A DNA stretch of 57,620 nt from Saprospiraceae bacterium (GTDB lineage Bacteria; Bacteroidota; Bacteroidia; Chitinophagales; Saprospiraceae), in NCBI GenBank assembly GCA_022448955.1, contig JAKVCU010000070.1, positions 1-57,620 on the forward strand, read 5' to 3'. A program made the position numbers and the translations under genes. Positions within the stretch are counted from its first letter, which is position 1. Each line of letters begins with the position of its first letter. The notes beneath the pieces were generated by a model, which did not search any database, was not told where the DNA came from, and saw only the letters and a list, made by a program, of their open reading frames with translations. Shown here piece after piece: positions 47,674 through 56,666 of the stretch.

Positions 47674-48720
47674 ATGGCATACTATAATACCATGTCAACA
47701 TTCAGACAAATAGTGCTAGGAAGCCTCCTTTTTTGCTTTGTACTAACGCTACAAGCTCAGGACCCTGTATTTAGTCAATTTTATTCCGCACCATTACAGC
47801 TCAATCCTGCTTTTGCAGGTACGACTTATGCACCCCGAATAAGCTTAATTTACCGCAATCAATGGAGTGTTTTTGAAGGTGGATTTCAAACCTATGCTGC
47901 ATCTTACGAGCAGTCCATTGAAAGGCTGAATAGCGGCTTTGGAGTTAGTGTTCAATCGGATAATGCGGCAGATATCTACACAACCAATAATTTTAAAGCG
48001 GTTTATGGTTATCGAGTACAAATCAATAGAGATTGGGCCATAAAGTTGGGAGTCGAAACCGGTTTAATTCAAACGAATTTAAATTGGGATAAGTTGATCT
48101 TCGGGGATCAATTGGATGAAATTGATGGATACGACGAAGATAATCCTATTCTTAGTGAGGAAATTCGCCCAGAGAATTTAAATAAATCCTCTTTTGATGT
48201 CGGTGCTGGCCTGCTATTGTACAACCGTGGTTTTTATGCCGGTTTTGCATTGCACCATTTAAATACTCCAGATGAGAGTTTATTAGAAATCAACCAGAAC
48301 CTAAACGTAGGTTTGCCTATGCGGATGACTTTTCATATAGGGGGACAAATTACTTTAGAAGAAGGCAATAAACGAAATCCAGGTGCGTTTATATCACCAA
48401 GCCTGATCCTTATTAGACAAGGGGACTTTGGGCAAATCAATGGTGGTGCACTTGTCGGATTCGGAAAATTTTATGGTGGTCTATGGTATAGACATGCTTG
48501 GAGTAACGCGGATGCTGGAATTGCAACCTTAGGATATAGGTATGGTGTGTTCAGAATTGGTTATAGTTATGATGCTACCATCTCTGATTTGGCAGCAGAA
48601 GCAAGTGGAACGGGAGGGACACATGAAATTTCTTTTTTGATCAGTCTAGATGATAGTCAATCCTTAAAACGCAGAAGGAAAAAGGCTGAATTGAATGATT
48701 GCTTTAAAATTTTTAATTAA
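47674..48720 (+). CDS. PorP/SprF family outer-membrane protein
   Basis: 348 residues. The signal peptide fits better if translation starts at the second Met, 47692 (MSTFRQIVLGSLLFCFVLTLQAQ). DPVFSQFYSAPLQLNPAFAGTT is the family signature, and the rest is a beta-barrel with the typical NRxQWS, WY(R)HAW and YRYGVFRIGYSYD motifs. Family members anchor or translocate specific surface adhesins with the type IX system. Divergent from porU and ahead of gldJ. A candidate -7 element TACATTTG lies at 47539-47546. Confidence 0.9.
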   Translation: MAYYNTMSTFRQIVLGSLLFCFVLTLQAQDPVFSQFYSAPLQLNPAFAGTTYAPRISLIYRNQWSVFEGGFQTYAASYEQSIERLNSGFGVSVQSDNAADIYTTNNFKAVYGYRVQINRDWAIKLGVETGLIQTNLNWDKLIFGDQLDEIDGYDEDNPILSEEIRPENLNKSSFDVGAGLLLYNRGFYAGFALHHLNTPDESLLEINQNLNVGLPMRMTFHIGGQITLEEGNKRNPGAFISPSLILIRQGDFGQINGGALVGFGKFYGGLWYRHAWSNADAGIATLGYRYGVFRIGYSYDATISDLAAEASGTGGTHEISFLISLDDSQSLKRRRKKAELNDCFKIFN

Positions 48721-48786
48721 AAGCGTGCATTCTTTTCTAAAGTCAAAACCATATATTATTTTAGCAACTCAGATTGCCCTCAAAGT

Positions 48787-48812
48787 ATGAAATGATATAG
48801 TGCTCATTTCAT
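48787..48812 (+). repeat. short inverted repeat after the PorP/SprF gene
   Basis: ATGAAATGA and TCATTTCAT form a perfect 9-bp stem with an 8-nt loop and no T run. Role not clear. Confidence 0.3.
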
Positions 48813-48910
48813 GCCTATTACTCTCTCACAATGCAAAAGCGCATGCCTCGTTCATTGCGTTATGGGTCCGTGCATTGATCTGGAGAATATAAATACTTTT
48901 TTCAGGTTAT

Positions 48911-48957
48911 TTTATAGTTAAATCTTCTTTATTAAAAGAAGAAACTATAAATTTTTT
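48911..48957 (+). terminator. candidate terminator between PorP/SprF and gldJ
   Basis: Nested stems (TTTATAGTT with AACTATAAA, and CTTCTTT with AAAGAAG) followed by a run of six T. It lies 190 nt past the stop codon and 150 nt before gldJ; it separates the two genes. Confidence 0.55.
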
Positions 48958-49105
48958 AAAGCTTTTGAATTGTAAAGCTTTATGACAGAGTGTGTTATGC
49001 CAAGTTTTGTCAAATAAAATAGCATAGCAACTCATTTTGATTATGGAGATTTTGCAATTTCACTATATTTGTTGGTCTTTTCTCTAAAACAAATTTGAAT
49101 AGGTA

Positions 49106-50608
49106 ATGAAAAATTTGCTGAAGTTAAGTGCCGTATGCCTAGGCGCGATCCTTATGATGACATCTTGCGGAAGTAAAGAACGATCTTCTACGACGGGTTG
49201 GAAATATAATGATTCGGACTGGGGTGGCTTTGAAAAAGTTGATTATGAAGGCCAGATCGCTGGTCCAAATCTAGTTTTAATTGAAGGTGGTACCTTCACC
49301 ATGGGACAAGTTGAACAAGACGTGACCTACGACTTTAACAACATTCCTAGAAGAGTTACAGTTTCTTCATTTTACATGGATGAAACAGAGGTTTCAAATA
49401 TTGATTATCGCGAGTACCTTTTTTGGTCAAAACGCGTATTCGGTGAGAGTTACCCAGAAGTTTATCTAAATGCTCTACCTGATACTTTAGTATGGAGAGA
49501 AGAATTGGCTTTCAATGAGCCTTTCGTGGAAACTTATTTCCGTCACCCATCTTATGATTTATATCCAGTAGTTGGTGTGAGTTGGTTGCAAGCTAACGAA
49601 TACTGTAAGTGGCGTACTGATCGTGTAAATGAGATGTTATTGATAGAAAGAGGTATTCTAGAAAACACACCCGATCAAAAGGATGAAAATAACTTCAATA
49701 CGGAATCTTACTTAGCCGGACAGTATGAGGGTACCGTTCGTAGAAACATGAAGAGCTATGTTCCTGGTACAGAAGATCGTCCTGTACGTCTGGAAGATGG
49801 TATTTTGTTACCTGAGTATCGCTTGCCTACAGAAGCAGAGTGGGAATATGCAGCACTTGCATTACAAGGTAACCAAGCTTCTGAAAAAGATGAATTGATC
49901 ACAGATCGTCGTATCTATCCATGGAATGGAAAAACAGTACGCTATCAAAGACGTGACAAGTCACAAGGTACGATCCTTGCCAACTTTAAGCGTGGAAAAG
50001 GGGATTACATGGGTATGGCTGGTAAGTTGAACGATAATGCTCACATCCCATCTGAAGTAGGTACTTACCTGCCAAATGATTTTGGTCTTTATAATATGGC
50101 TGGTAATGTGAGTGAGTGGACGCTAGATTTATACCGTCCTTTGACTTCTATTACGCTTCAAGATGAAGACAACCATGATTTGAACCCTTACCGTGGTAAT
50201 AAGTTCAGAACCAAAATCTTAGATGAAGATGGTAAGCCGATTGAAAAAGATAGCTTAGGCCGTATTCGCTACCGTTATGTAGAAGATGATGAAGCACAGG
50301 ATCGCGAAAACTACAAGCGTGGTTTAGTATATGACTACCTCGATGGTGATCAAGAGTCTCGTGCATTATATGATTATGGTAACCATACATTGGTTTCTAA
50401 CAAATCTCGTGTGATCAAAGGTGGTTCTTGGGCTGATCGTGCTTACTGGATGTCTCCAGGTGCTCGCCGCTTCAAAGAAGAGGATAAATCTGATCGTTAT
50501 ATTGGTTTCCGTTGTGCGATGACTCGTACAGGTGCACCAGCGGGTAACGAAACCAAAGCTGGTAACGCTTTCAAAACGAAAAGAAAGAAAAGAAAAAGAA
50601 GATATTAG
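49106..50608 (+). CDS. gldJ: gliding motility lipoprotein GldJ
   Basis: 500 residues. Lipoprotein signal with Cys21 (LMMTSCGSK). The rest is a formylglycine-generating-enzyme-like (sulfatase-modifying factor) fold: LIEGGTFTMGQVEQD, FYMDETEVSNIDYREYL, YPVVGVSWLQANEYCKWRTDRVNE, YRLPTEAEWEYAA, FGLYNMAGNVSEWTLD and RVIKGGSWADRAYWMSPGARRF. GldJ is needed for gliding and stabilises GldK in the T9SS machinery. GldK has a similar fold, but the place next to porU/porV and ahead of murF is that of gldJ. The C-terminus is very basic (KTKRKKRKRRY). Confidence 0.9.
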   Translation: MKNLLKLSAVCLGAILMMTSCGSKERSSTTGWKYNDSDWGGFEKVDYEGQIAGPNLVLIEGGTFTMGQVEQDVTYDFNNIPRRVTVSSFYMDETEVSNIDYREYLFWSKRVFGESYPEVYLNALPDTLVWREELAFNEPFVETYFRHPSYDLYPVVGVSWLQANEYCKWRTDRVNEMLLIERGILENTPDQKDENNFNTESYLAGQYEGTVRRNMKSYVPGTEDRPVRLEDGILLPEYRLPTEAEWEYAALALQGNQASEKDELITDRRIYPWNGKTVRYQRRDKSQGTILANFKRGKGDYMGMAGKLNDNAHIPSEVGTYLPNDFGLYNMAGNVSEWTLDLYRPLTSITLQDEDNHDLNPYRGNKFRTKILDEDGKPIEKDSLGRIRYRYVEDDEAQDRENYKRGLVYDYLDGDQESRALYDYGNHTLVSNKSRVIKGGSWADRAYWMSPGARRFKEEDKSDRYIGFRCAMTRTGAPAGNETKAGNAFKTKRKKRKRRY

Positions 50609-50632
50609 AAGAACGGAAAGTTCTTAAAAAGT

Positions 50633-50670
50633 AAAAGTCTTCACTTTATTCGTTAAAGTGAAGACTTTTT
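50633..50670 (+). terminator. terminator after gldJ
   Basis: Perfect 15-bp stem (50633-50647 with 50655-50669), 7-nt loop and a T run, 25 nt past the stop codon. Confidence 0.85.
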
Positions 50671-50893
50671 ATTTTTATACCTTTAGGTTTGGCTGAAATA
50701 TTAAAAGTATTTTTTGTTTAGAATGATGTTTAACCTAAATGGCCGTGTGAAGTTGTTGAAAAGTAGGCTGTCAACTACCAATAATAGCTAGGTGTAAAGT
50801 CAAGGCTCTTTTAAAAAAAGAAACGAAAGCCTCTGTTTGTAGATGATAAGAGATGTTTTCAAACAACTTTTGTAATAAAGTAAAGCTCTTTTT

Positions 50894-52198
50894 ATGGAAA
50901 TCGCTCAGATTTACGAATTCTTTGTGGAAGTTGGCCGTGTGAGTACAGATACTCGTCAAATTAATGGGCCCTGTCTATTTTTTGCCTTAAAAGGGGGCAA
51001 CTTTGATGGTAATCGTTATGCAAAAAGTGCTTTGGAAAAAGGTGCTACCTATGCTATAGTTGATGATAAAAGCTTAGCAAACGAACCCTCCTGTATTTAT
51101 GTGAAAGATGCTTTAGAATGCTTGCAAAGTTTGGCGACTTACCACAGAAAGCAGTTCCATATTCCTATTTTGGCTATCACAGGCAGCAATGGTAAAACAA
51201 CCACTAAAGAATTGGTGAGCACTATTTTGGGAAGCCATTACAAAACCCACTACACCAAAGGTAATCTCAATAACCATATTGGGGTACCACTAACATTACT
51301 TCAAATTCCAGATGGTGTCGATATAGTAGTCGTTGAAATGGGGGCTAATCACCAAGGGGAAATTGCTGCCTTATGCGAAATTGCTGCACCTACTCACGGC
51401 TTAATTACTAATATTGGAAAAGCACATCTAGAGGGCTTTGGAGGAATTGAAGGGGTAAAAAAAGGTAAATCAGAATTGTACCAATATCTGACTAAGCATG
51501 GGGGAGTGGCGTTTATTAATAGGGACGAAAAGTTTTTAGAAAATTTGGGAAATGAGGTGCAGAAAAAGCTTTTTTATAAAGAGAGCGATACACCCACTGC
51601 TTCTGAACCCGATTACGAAGTAAAACGTTTGCAAGAGTCGCCTTTCTTAAAGCTAGGATTCTTAGCAGAAGATGGAATATTACTTGAAGTAAATTCAAAC
51701 CTAATAGGGACATACAACTTCAATAATATCCTTACCGCCGTAGCTGTAGGGAAATACTTCAAAGTACCTACCCAACGTATAAAGTCAGCTATTGAAGGCT
51801 ATATTCCCACAAATAATCGTTCACAGCTTATTAATTTTAAGGGCCATAAGGTCATTCTAGATGCCTACAACGCTAATCCGACAAGTATGAAGGCTGCTTT
51901 AACTAATTTTTCTAATAATTCGTTTCAACCGAGTATGGTTATAATTGGAGATATGTTAGAATTGGGAGAAGAGAGTTATGCAGAGCATTTGGCAATAGCT
52001 AGCTTTGCTAAAGCTCAGGCGTTCACGTATTTAATTGCAGTTGGAAAAGAATTTGAAACCGTTTCCAAAAAATTAGGAATTACTCACTTTCATGATGTTC
52101 AAAGCCTAAAAAGCTGGTTTAATGAACAAGATTTTCCCCAAAATAATATGCTCTTGAAAGCGTCAAGAGGAATTGGTTTAGAAAGATTACTTAAATAA
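50894..52198 (+). CDS. murF: UDP-N-acetylmuramoyl-tripeptide--D-alanyl-D-alanine ligase
   Basis: 434 residues, typical for the Bacteroidota enzyme. MurF adds D-Ala-D-Ala to the peptidoglycan precursor in the cytosol. N-terminal domain VSTDTRQINGPCLFFALKGGNFDGN, ATP-binding loop ITGSNGKTTTKE (95-106) and the VVEMGANHQGEIA, LDAYNANPTSMKAAL and VIGDMLELGEES motifs are all present. It has its own transcript after the gldJ terminator. Its last eight bases overlap the end of the convergent gene. Confidence 0.95.
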   Translation: MEIAQIYEFFVEVGRVSTDTRQINGPCLFFALKGGNFDGNRYAKSALEKGATYAIVDDKSLANEPSCIYVKDALECLQSLATYHRKQFHIPILAITGSNGKTTTKELVSTILGSHYKTHYTKGNLNNHIGVPLTLLQIPDGVDIVVVEMGANHQGEIAALCEIAAPTHGLITNIGKAHLEGFGGIEGVKKGKSELYQYLTKHGGVAFINRDEKFLENLGNEVQKKLFYKESDTPTASEPDYEVKRLQESPFLKLGFLAEDGILLEVNSNLIGTYNFNNILTAVAVGKYFKVPTQRIKSAIEGYIPTNNRSQLINFKGHKVILDAYNANPTSMKAALTNFSNNSFQPSMVIIGDMLELGEESYAEHLAIASFAKAQAFTYLIAVGKEFETVSKKLGITHFHDVQSLKSWFNEQDFPQNNMLLKASRGIGLERLLK

Positions 52199-53288
52199 AT
52201 CGTTTCAGCGCATTGACCAAACGATCAGGAAATTCTTCTTTACAAGCCATCTTGTAGTCTTGATGAGAGCAAGATATTAATCGATGTCGCTGATAACTTT
52301 CCTTGGTTTTAACCGGAATTTGCATCCACCATCTACCACTTTTTTTACTCTTCCAGAATGTAAGTTGATAATCTAGTTTTTTGATCTCAACAATATATTC
52401 GACTAATCCTTCCGTGCTTACGGGATAATCTCCTTTTCTATTATCAAATCCATTGATGAAGTACCAGATCATTTGTGCAATAGACTGGGCTGTTTGCTGT
52501 TCAGGGTCCTTCTTTTTAGTATACCCAAACACACCAAAAGATCTTAGCTTATCACTCATACCTGCATATCGTGCAATTTGGCAAGCCTCCTCGTGGAAGA
52601 GGCCCCCAGGGCTAGGGTTGTTTTGCCCAGGAGCATCAGCTGCACGGATACTATTAATATGGAAGCTTAATAAATCAGCATCTCTGATAATAGGCTCTAC
52701 TTCTGTGATTTGGGCTCTCAATCTCCCTAATCGAGCGATATCGAAGTTATGCTCTTCACAAAAGTTGTAACTACTCTTGGGGCCATAATGTGATTGGACC
52801 CCCAGCAGGCCTAGGTGAAAAAGTTGTGATCGATCACTATTTATAATTTCATTGAGATAATCTTCTTTGTCCTCTTCACTTTCGTGAAATGGTATTCTTC
52901 GATCTACTGTGACTAGGCTGATCGCTCTTTTGAGCATTAAAAATGCTTTGTATTGTGCTATACTTTGACTTGGATGATCACCAATAATAATTGGAAAAAT
53001 CTGACTCTCTAGGAGTTCTCTGAGAAGCGGAATTAAAAATTCGATCTCTTTCTTTCTCACATTACCTAGGTCGATAATTTTTACTCCAAAATCATGATCG
53101 AGCTGATAAAGAGCTGCACGGATAGCATTAGCTGTGATGGCATCTATACCAATAATAGCCAATTGTCCCTCCTGAAGTTTTGGTAAATAATCTTTATAAA
53201 TGGAGATATGATTGCCTATTTGATGTGCAGCAGTAGCTGCATGGAGCACCGACTTACTTCTGATTGGTGACAGCCAATTTTGTAGCAT
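52191..53288 (-). CDS. arginase/formimidoylglutamase-fold protein with altered metal motifs
   Basis: 365 residues. The layout follows the ureohydrolase (arginase, agmatinase, formimidoylglutamase) fold: an N-terminal region, then IIIGDHPSQS, TVDRRIPFHESEEDKEDYL, LGLLGVQSHYGPKSSYNF, and DADLLSFHINSIRAADAPG. Canonical enzymes have GGDHS, DAHxD and SxDxDxxDP, which supply the manganese ligands. Here DAH is replaced by DRR and SIDxD by SFHIN, so the full metal site is not present. It may be a related Bacteroidota family with another role, or an inactive relative. Convergent with murF. Confidence 0.75.
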   Translation of the reverse strand: MLQNWLSPIRSKSVLHAATAAHQIGNHISIYKDYLPKLQEGQLAIIGIDAITANAIRAALYQLDHDFGVKIIDLGNVRKKEIEFLIPLLRELLESQIFPIIIGDHPSQSIAQYKAFLMLKRAISLVTVDRRIPFHESEEDKEDYLNEIINSDRSQLFHLGLLGVQSHYGPKSSYNFCEEHNFDIARLGRLRAQITEVEPIIRDADLLSFHINSIRAADAPGQNNPSPGGLFHEEACQIARYAGMSDKLRSFGVFGYTKKKDPEQQTAQSIAQMIWYFINGFDNRKGDYPVSTEGLVEYIVEIKKLDYQLTFWKSKKSGRWWMQIPVKTKESYQRHRLISCSHQDYKMACKEEFPDRLVNALKRFI

Positions 53289-53520
53289 TTACTAAATATT
53301 GAAATGAAATGAAGATGGACAAAAGTAAGCAATCTTATTTTTCTACTACAGTTTTGTTTGATGATTATTATGGATTGAGCTTATTGTAGTTAAACCCAGC
53401 ACATAAATATGCATATCTATTAAAAATAATTTGCGCTGGTCAGTAGAATATCTGATTAAAGACTATTTTTGTGTAAATAATATTGTTGTACGAATTATTG
53501 CTTTACCAAATAAAACGAAA

Positions 53521-54768
53521 ATGAATAAGCTGTTATTAGAATACAAAGCTAAACGACCTGAGATTGTATTCGAGTGGACCGATTCAGAGACAGATGCTCG
53601 TGGATGGGTGGTGATTAATTCACTAAGGAATGGAGCTGCTGGAGGTGGTACTAGAATGAGAAAAGGGTTGACCAAAGAAGAAGTTATTTCTTTATCAAAA
53701 GTAATGGAAATTAAGTTTTCGGTAGCTGGGCCAGATATTGGAGGTGCAAAATCAGGAATTGATTTTGATCCCAATGATCCAAGAAGAGAGGAGGTATTAA
53801 AAAGGTGGTACCAAGCTGTCTTTCCATTGCTTAAGAATTATTATGGAACTGGTGGTGATTTGAATGTAGATGAATTAAAAGATGTGATACCCATTACAGA
53901 AGATTTAGGACTGTGGCACCCTCAGGAAGGTATTGTCAATGGGCATTTAGGATCCACTAAAGGGGATAAGATTAATATTATTGGACAACTGAGGTATGGA
54001 TGTGCAAAGATTGTAGAGGATACTTTATATGTTCCAGAAGGGCCTAAAAAATATGCAGTTGCTGATTTAATTACAGGTTACGGTGTTGCGGAGTCCGTTA
54101 AACACTACTATGATTTATTTTATGAAAGATCCATTCAGGATAAAAAGGTAATTATCCAAGGATGGGGTAATGTTGCATCAGCAGCAGCTTGTTATTTGGC
54201 AGTAATGGGTGCAAAGATCGTAGGAATCATTGATAGAAAAGGAGGGGTAATCAAAGAAGAAGGCTTGAGCTTGACGGAAGTTAAAGACCTCTTCAATGAA
54301 AAAGATGGAAATAAGTTATCTACCGCAGAGTTGATTCCATTTGATGAAATGAATCAAAGAATATGGCGCTTGGGTGCAGAAATATTTGTACCAGGAGCAG
54401 CTTCCAAACTGATTAGTAGAGCACAGGTAGATGCGATGTTAGATGGTGGCTTGGAGGTGGTGGCTTGTGGTGCGAATGTACCGTTTGTAGATGATGATAT
54501 TTTCTTTGGTCCAACCGCTACCTTTACAGATGCACAGGTTGGTTTGATTCCAGACTTTATTGCTAATTGTGGAATGGCAAGAGTTTTTGCTTATTTTATG
54601 CAACCAGATATTGAAATGACGGATGAAGCGATCTTTAGTGATGTTTCTAATACTATTCGTAAAGCATTAGCTGATGTAAAAGATTATAAAGGGCACGCTA
54701 CCAATATTTCAACGACTGCCTTAGAGTTGGCACTGAATAAATTGATGCCTACAGAGCTTTTTTCATAA
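53521..54768 (+). CDS. Glu/Leu/Phe/Val-type amino-acid dehydrogenase
   Basis: 415 residues from the ATG at 53521 (MNKLLLEYKAKRPEIVF). An in-frame TTG at 53431 was rejected; a TATTTTTG element (53464-53471) lies inside that extension. The enzyme class oxidatively deaminates amino acids with NAD(P). The catalytic segment is FSVAGPDIGGAKSGIDFDP with Lys77; GTGGDLNVDE supplies the Asp region; the Rossmann motif is VIIQGWGNVASAAACYLAVMGAKIV. The family cannot be assigned to one substrate from sequence alone; the general layout is nearer to glutamate/leucine dehydrogenases. Confidence 0.85.
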   Translation: MNKLLLEYKAKRPEIVFEWTDSETDARGWVVINSLRNGAAGGGTRMRKGLTKEEVISLSKVMEIKFSVAGPDIGGAKSGIDFDPNDPRREEVLKRWYQAVFPLLKNYYGTGGDLNVDELKDVIPITEDLGLWHPQEGIVNGHLGSTKGDKINIIGQLRYGCAKIVEDTLYVPEGPKKYAVADLITGYGVAESVKHYYDLFYERSIQDKKVIIQGWGNVASAAACYLAVMGAKIVGIIDRKGGVIKEEGLSLTEVKDLFNEKDGNKLSTAELIPFDEMNQRIWRLGAEIFVPGAASKLISRAQVDAMLDGGLEVVACGANVPFVDDDIFFGPTATFTDAQVGLIPDFIANCGMARVFAYFMQPDIEMTDEAIFSDVSNTIRKALADVKDYKGHATNISTTALELALNKLMPTELFS

Positions 54769-54792
54769 AATTGATCCCTTGAAATAGGCTAT

Positions 54793-54830
54793 AAATGAGC
54801 TATAAATGAAAATTTATGGCTCATTTTTTA
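54793..54830 (+). terminator. terminator after the amino-acid dehydrogenase
   Basis: 15-bp stem (54793-54807 with 54812-54826, one G-U pair), GAAA loop, T run. It starts 25 nt after the stop codon. Confidence 0.8.
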
Positions 54831-54848
54831 TGAATTCTTACTTTTTTT

Positions 54849-54879
54849 TTTGAAGAAGAAAAAATAAACAATAAATTTG
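54849..54879 (+). promoter_or_regulatory. promoter with long leader for the OmpA-family gene
   Basis: TTTG (54849-54852), 19-nt gap, TAAATTTG (54872-54879): exact consensus spacing. It is about 250 nt upstream of the OmpA-family ATG, so the mRNA would have a leader of roughly 240 nt. The remaining sequence up to 55127 holds a small GGGCA/TGCCC stem and no gene. Confidence 0.6.
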
Positions 54880-55133
54880 TAAGGATTGAGAAAACTTTTT
54901 TAAGGGCATTTATGTGCCCATGAGCTTTTAAATAAGGGAGCATTGAATACTGCACATCTTTATAGTAGGTACTATATAGCATACCGCTATTTTTATTTAA
55001 TTCCGTATTTGATTAAGGATGAATAATTTCAAATTATTGATATACACGATATCAGTGGCTTTTACTTGTTAGGCCAAATCACTGGCTAGTGTTTCTTAAT
55101 CCCAAAATATTAAAAGTTAAAATCCCTATGACG

Positions 55134-56591
55134 ATGAAAAAACAGATGATACTTTTAGTTGCGTTCTCGCTATTTTTAACACTTCACTCTAAGGCACAAG
55201 AGGGAGATGCACCGCTTATTCCTAATGATATGTGGGAAATAGGTGCCCATGCAGGGCATTTTTTTATTTCCAGTGACGTAAGTTATGAGCCAGGCTGGGC
55301 TGCGGGCATTCATATTCGTAAATCCATTGATTATCTCATCTCAATTCGTGTGGACGGTGTTATTGGCCAAGCAAAAGGGATGGGCCCTGCTGGAAGAAGT
55401 TTTACCAATAATTGGTTATCTACAACAGGCTACGGTATTTTTAGTCTCAATATTGCTAGATTTAACAATTCTGTCAAAAAGGTAAATTATTACGCTATGA
55501 TTGGCGTAGGAAGTAGCTTTTTCGAAACTGAGTATTTTGAAAATGCTGATCAAAGGGATGCCAAAACAAGAGAACGTGCTTTAAGCCCACACATTGCTGG
55601 AGGTGCTGGTCTTGCGTTTCGGCTGAACAAAAGAGTGAATATAGGTCTGGAGCATACTCTTGCCTACAATCTCGGGGTAAGAGGGGACCAATTGGATGGA
55701 ATGGCAATTGGAAGCTCTGTATTAAAAGATATGCCACAGTATACGAGCATTCGCTTGAACTTTAATATAGGAAGCACATCCAACAAAACAGAGCCACTTT
55801 ATTGGGTAAATCCTCTGGAGTCCGTTTATCAAGAATTGGATGATGTTAAAGAATTAACAGAATCTGCCATAACCGATTCTGATGGTGATGGTGTTATTGA
55901 TGCTATCGATCAAGAATCAGATACACCTCCAGATGTTCCAGTAGATACCAAAGGAAGAACACTTGATAGTGATCGTGATGGTGTGCCAGATTATAAGGAT
56001 AGAGAACCTTATTATCCACCAAGAGCAGGTGAGCAAGTAAATAGTGAAGGAGTCGTTATCAACCCAGTCAATGCTGGAGTAAGTGAAGATCGTGTGAAGC
56101 AACTAATCGATGAAGCACTTCAAGACTTTAAAGAACAACTTGAAAATAATTCAAGCAGCGTTATTGGTGGAGGTGGCCAAACCTATACTGGTCCAATTTC
56201 TGAGATGTTTTTGCCCATGATCCATTTTGGAAGTGATAGTGATCGCATCAAATATTCTGATTATGGTACTTTAGCAAGCATCGCAAGAGTGCTCAAGGGC
56301 AATCCTCAAATGAAGTTGGTAATCGTTGGATTTGCTGATAAGACAGGGCCAGAGTCCTATAATAATGTGATTTCTTTCAAAAGGGCAAAGGCAGTAGTAG
56401 ACCATTTTGTTACGAATCATGGAATTGGTAGAGGACGTCTCGTATTGCAATATAAAGGTGACGAAGAAGCATTGGTGCCAACGTCAAGCAGTTATATGAA
56501 CAGAAGAGTAGAATTTAGAACAGCTGCCGCATCTGATGTAGAAATGGATCCACCAGCTAATTCCAATGGTAAGAAAAAATCTGGATTCTAA
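55134..56591 (+). CDS. OmpA-family outer-membrane protein with calcium-type repeats
   Basis: 485 residues from the ATG at 55134 (MKKQMILLVAFSLFLTLHSKAQ, signal peptide); an ATG two codons upstream is equally possible, and an in-frame GTG at 55089 was rejected. N-terminal half: an eight-strand-type barrel (WEIGAHAGHFFISSDVSYEPGWAAGIHIRK ...). Middle: thrombospondin-3-like acidic repeats DSDGDGVIDAIDQE and DSDRDGVPDYKDRE that can bind calcium. C-terminal ~120 residues: OmpA domain (IHFGSDSDRIKYSDYGTLASIARVLKGNP ... VVGFADKTGPESYNNVISFKRAKAVVD) that grips peptidoglycan. A structural outer-membrane protein. Confidence 0.88.
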   Translation: MKKQMILLVAFSLFLTLHSKAQEGDAPLIPNDMWEIGAHAGHFFISSDVSYEPGWAAGIHIRKSIDYLISIRVDGVIGQAKGMGPAGRSFTNNWLSTTGYGIFSLNIARFNNSVKKVNYYAMIGVGSSFFETEYFENADQRDAKTRERALSPHIAGGAGLAFRLNKRVNIGLEHTLAYNLGVRGDQLDGMAIGSSVLKDMPQYTSIRLNFNIGSTSNKTEPLYWVNPLESVYQELDDVKELTESAITDSDGDGVIDAIDQESDTPPDVPVDTKGRTLDSDRDGVPDYKDREPYYPPRAGEQVNSEGVVINPVNAGVSEDRVKQLIDEALQDFKEQLENNSSSVIGGGGQTYTGPISEMFLPMIHFGSDSDRIKYSDYGTLASIARVLKGNPQMKLVIVGFADKTGPESYNNVISFKRAKAVVDHFVTNHGIGRGRLVLQYKGDEEALVPTSSSYMNRRVEFRTAAASDVEMDPPANSNGKKKSGF

Positions 56592-56608
56592 ATCATATTG
56601 TAGTCTCC

Positions 56609-56654
56609 TAAAATAAAAAGAGCTTCTGCGAAAGTAGATGCTCTTTTTATTTTA
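56609..56654. terminator. bidirectional terminator
   Basis: 21-bp stem with two mismatches (56609-56629 with 56634-56654) and a GAAA loop, between the convergent OmpA-family and DUF192 genes. T-rich on both strands. Confidence 0.85.
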
Positions 56655-56666
56655 TAGTATTTTTGT

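Larger units (their letters stand above)
48721..49105. other. intergenic region of 385 bp between PorP/SprF and gldJ
   Basis: Holds the inverted repeat and terminator listed separately, plus a TATATTTG -7 element (49064-49071) 34 nt before the gldJ ATG. No gene is visible. Confidence 0.6.

Noticed and set aside
48787-48812. Inverted repeat as a terminator
   Set aside because: No T run follows; the better terminator candidate is at 48911-48957.
49106-50608. gldK or a sulfatase-activating enzyme
   Set aside because: The fold matches, but it is a lipoprotein and lies next to porU/porV and murF as gldJ does; gldL/M/N are not adjacent.
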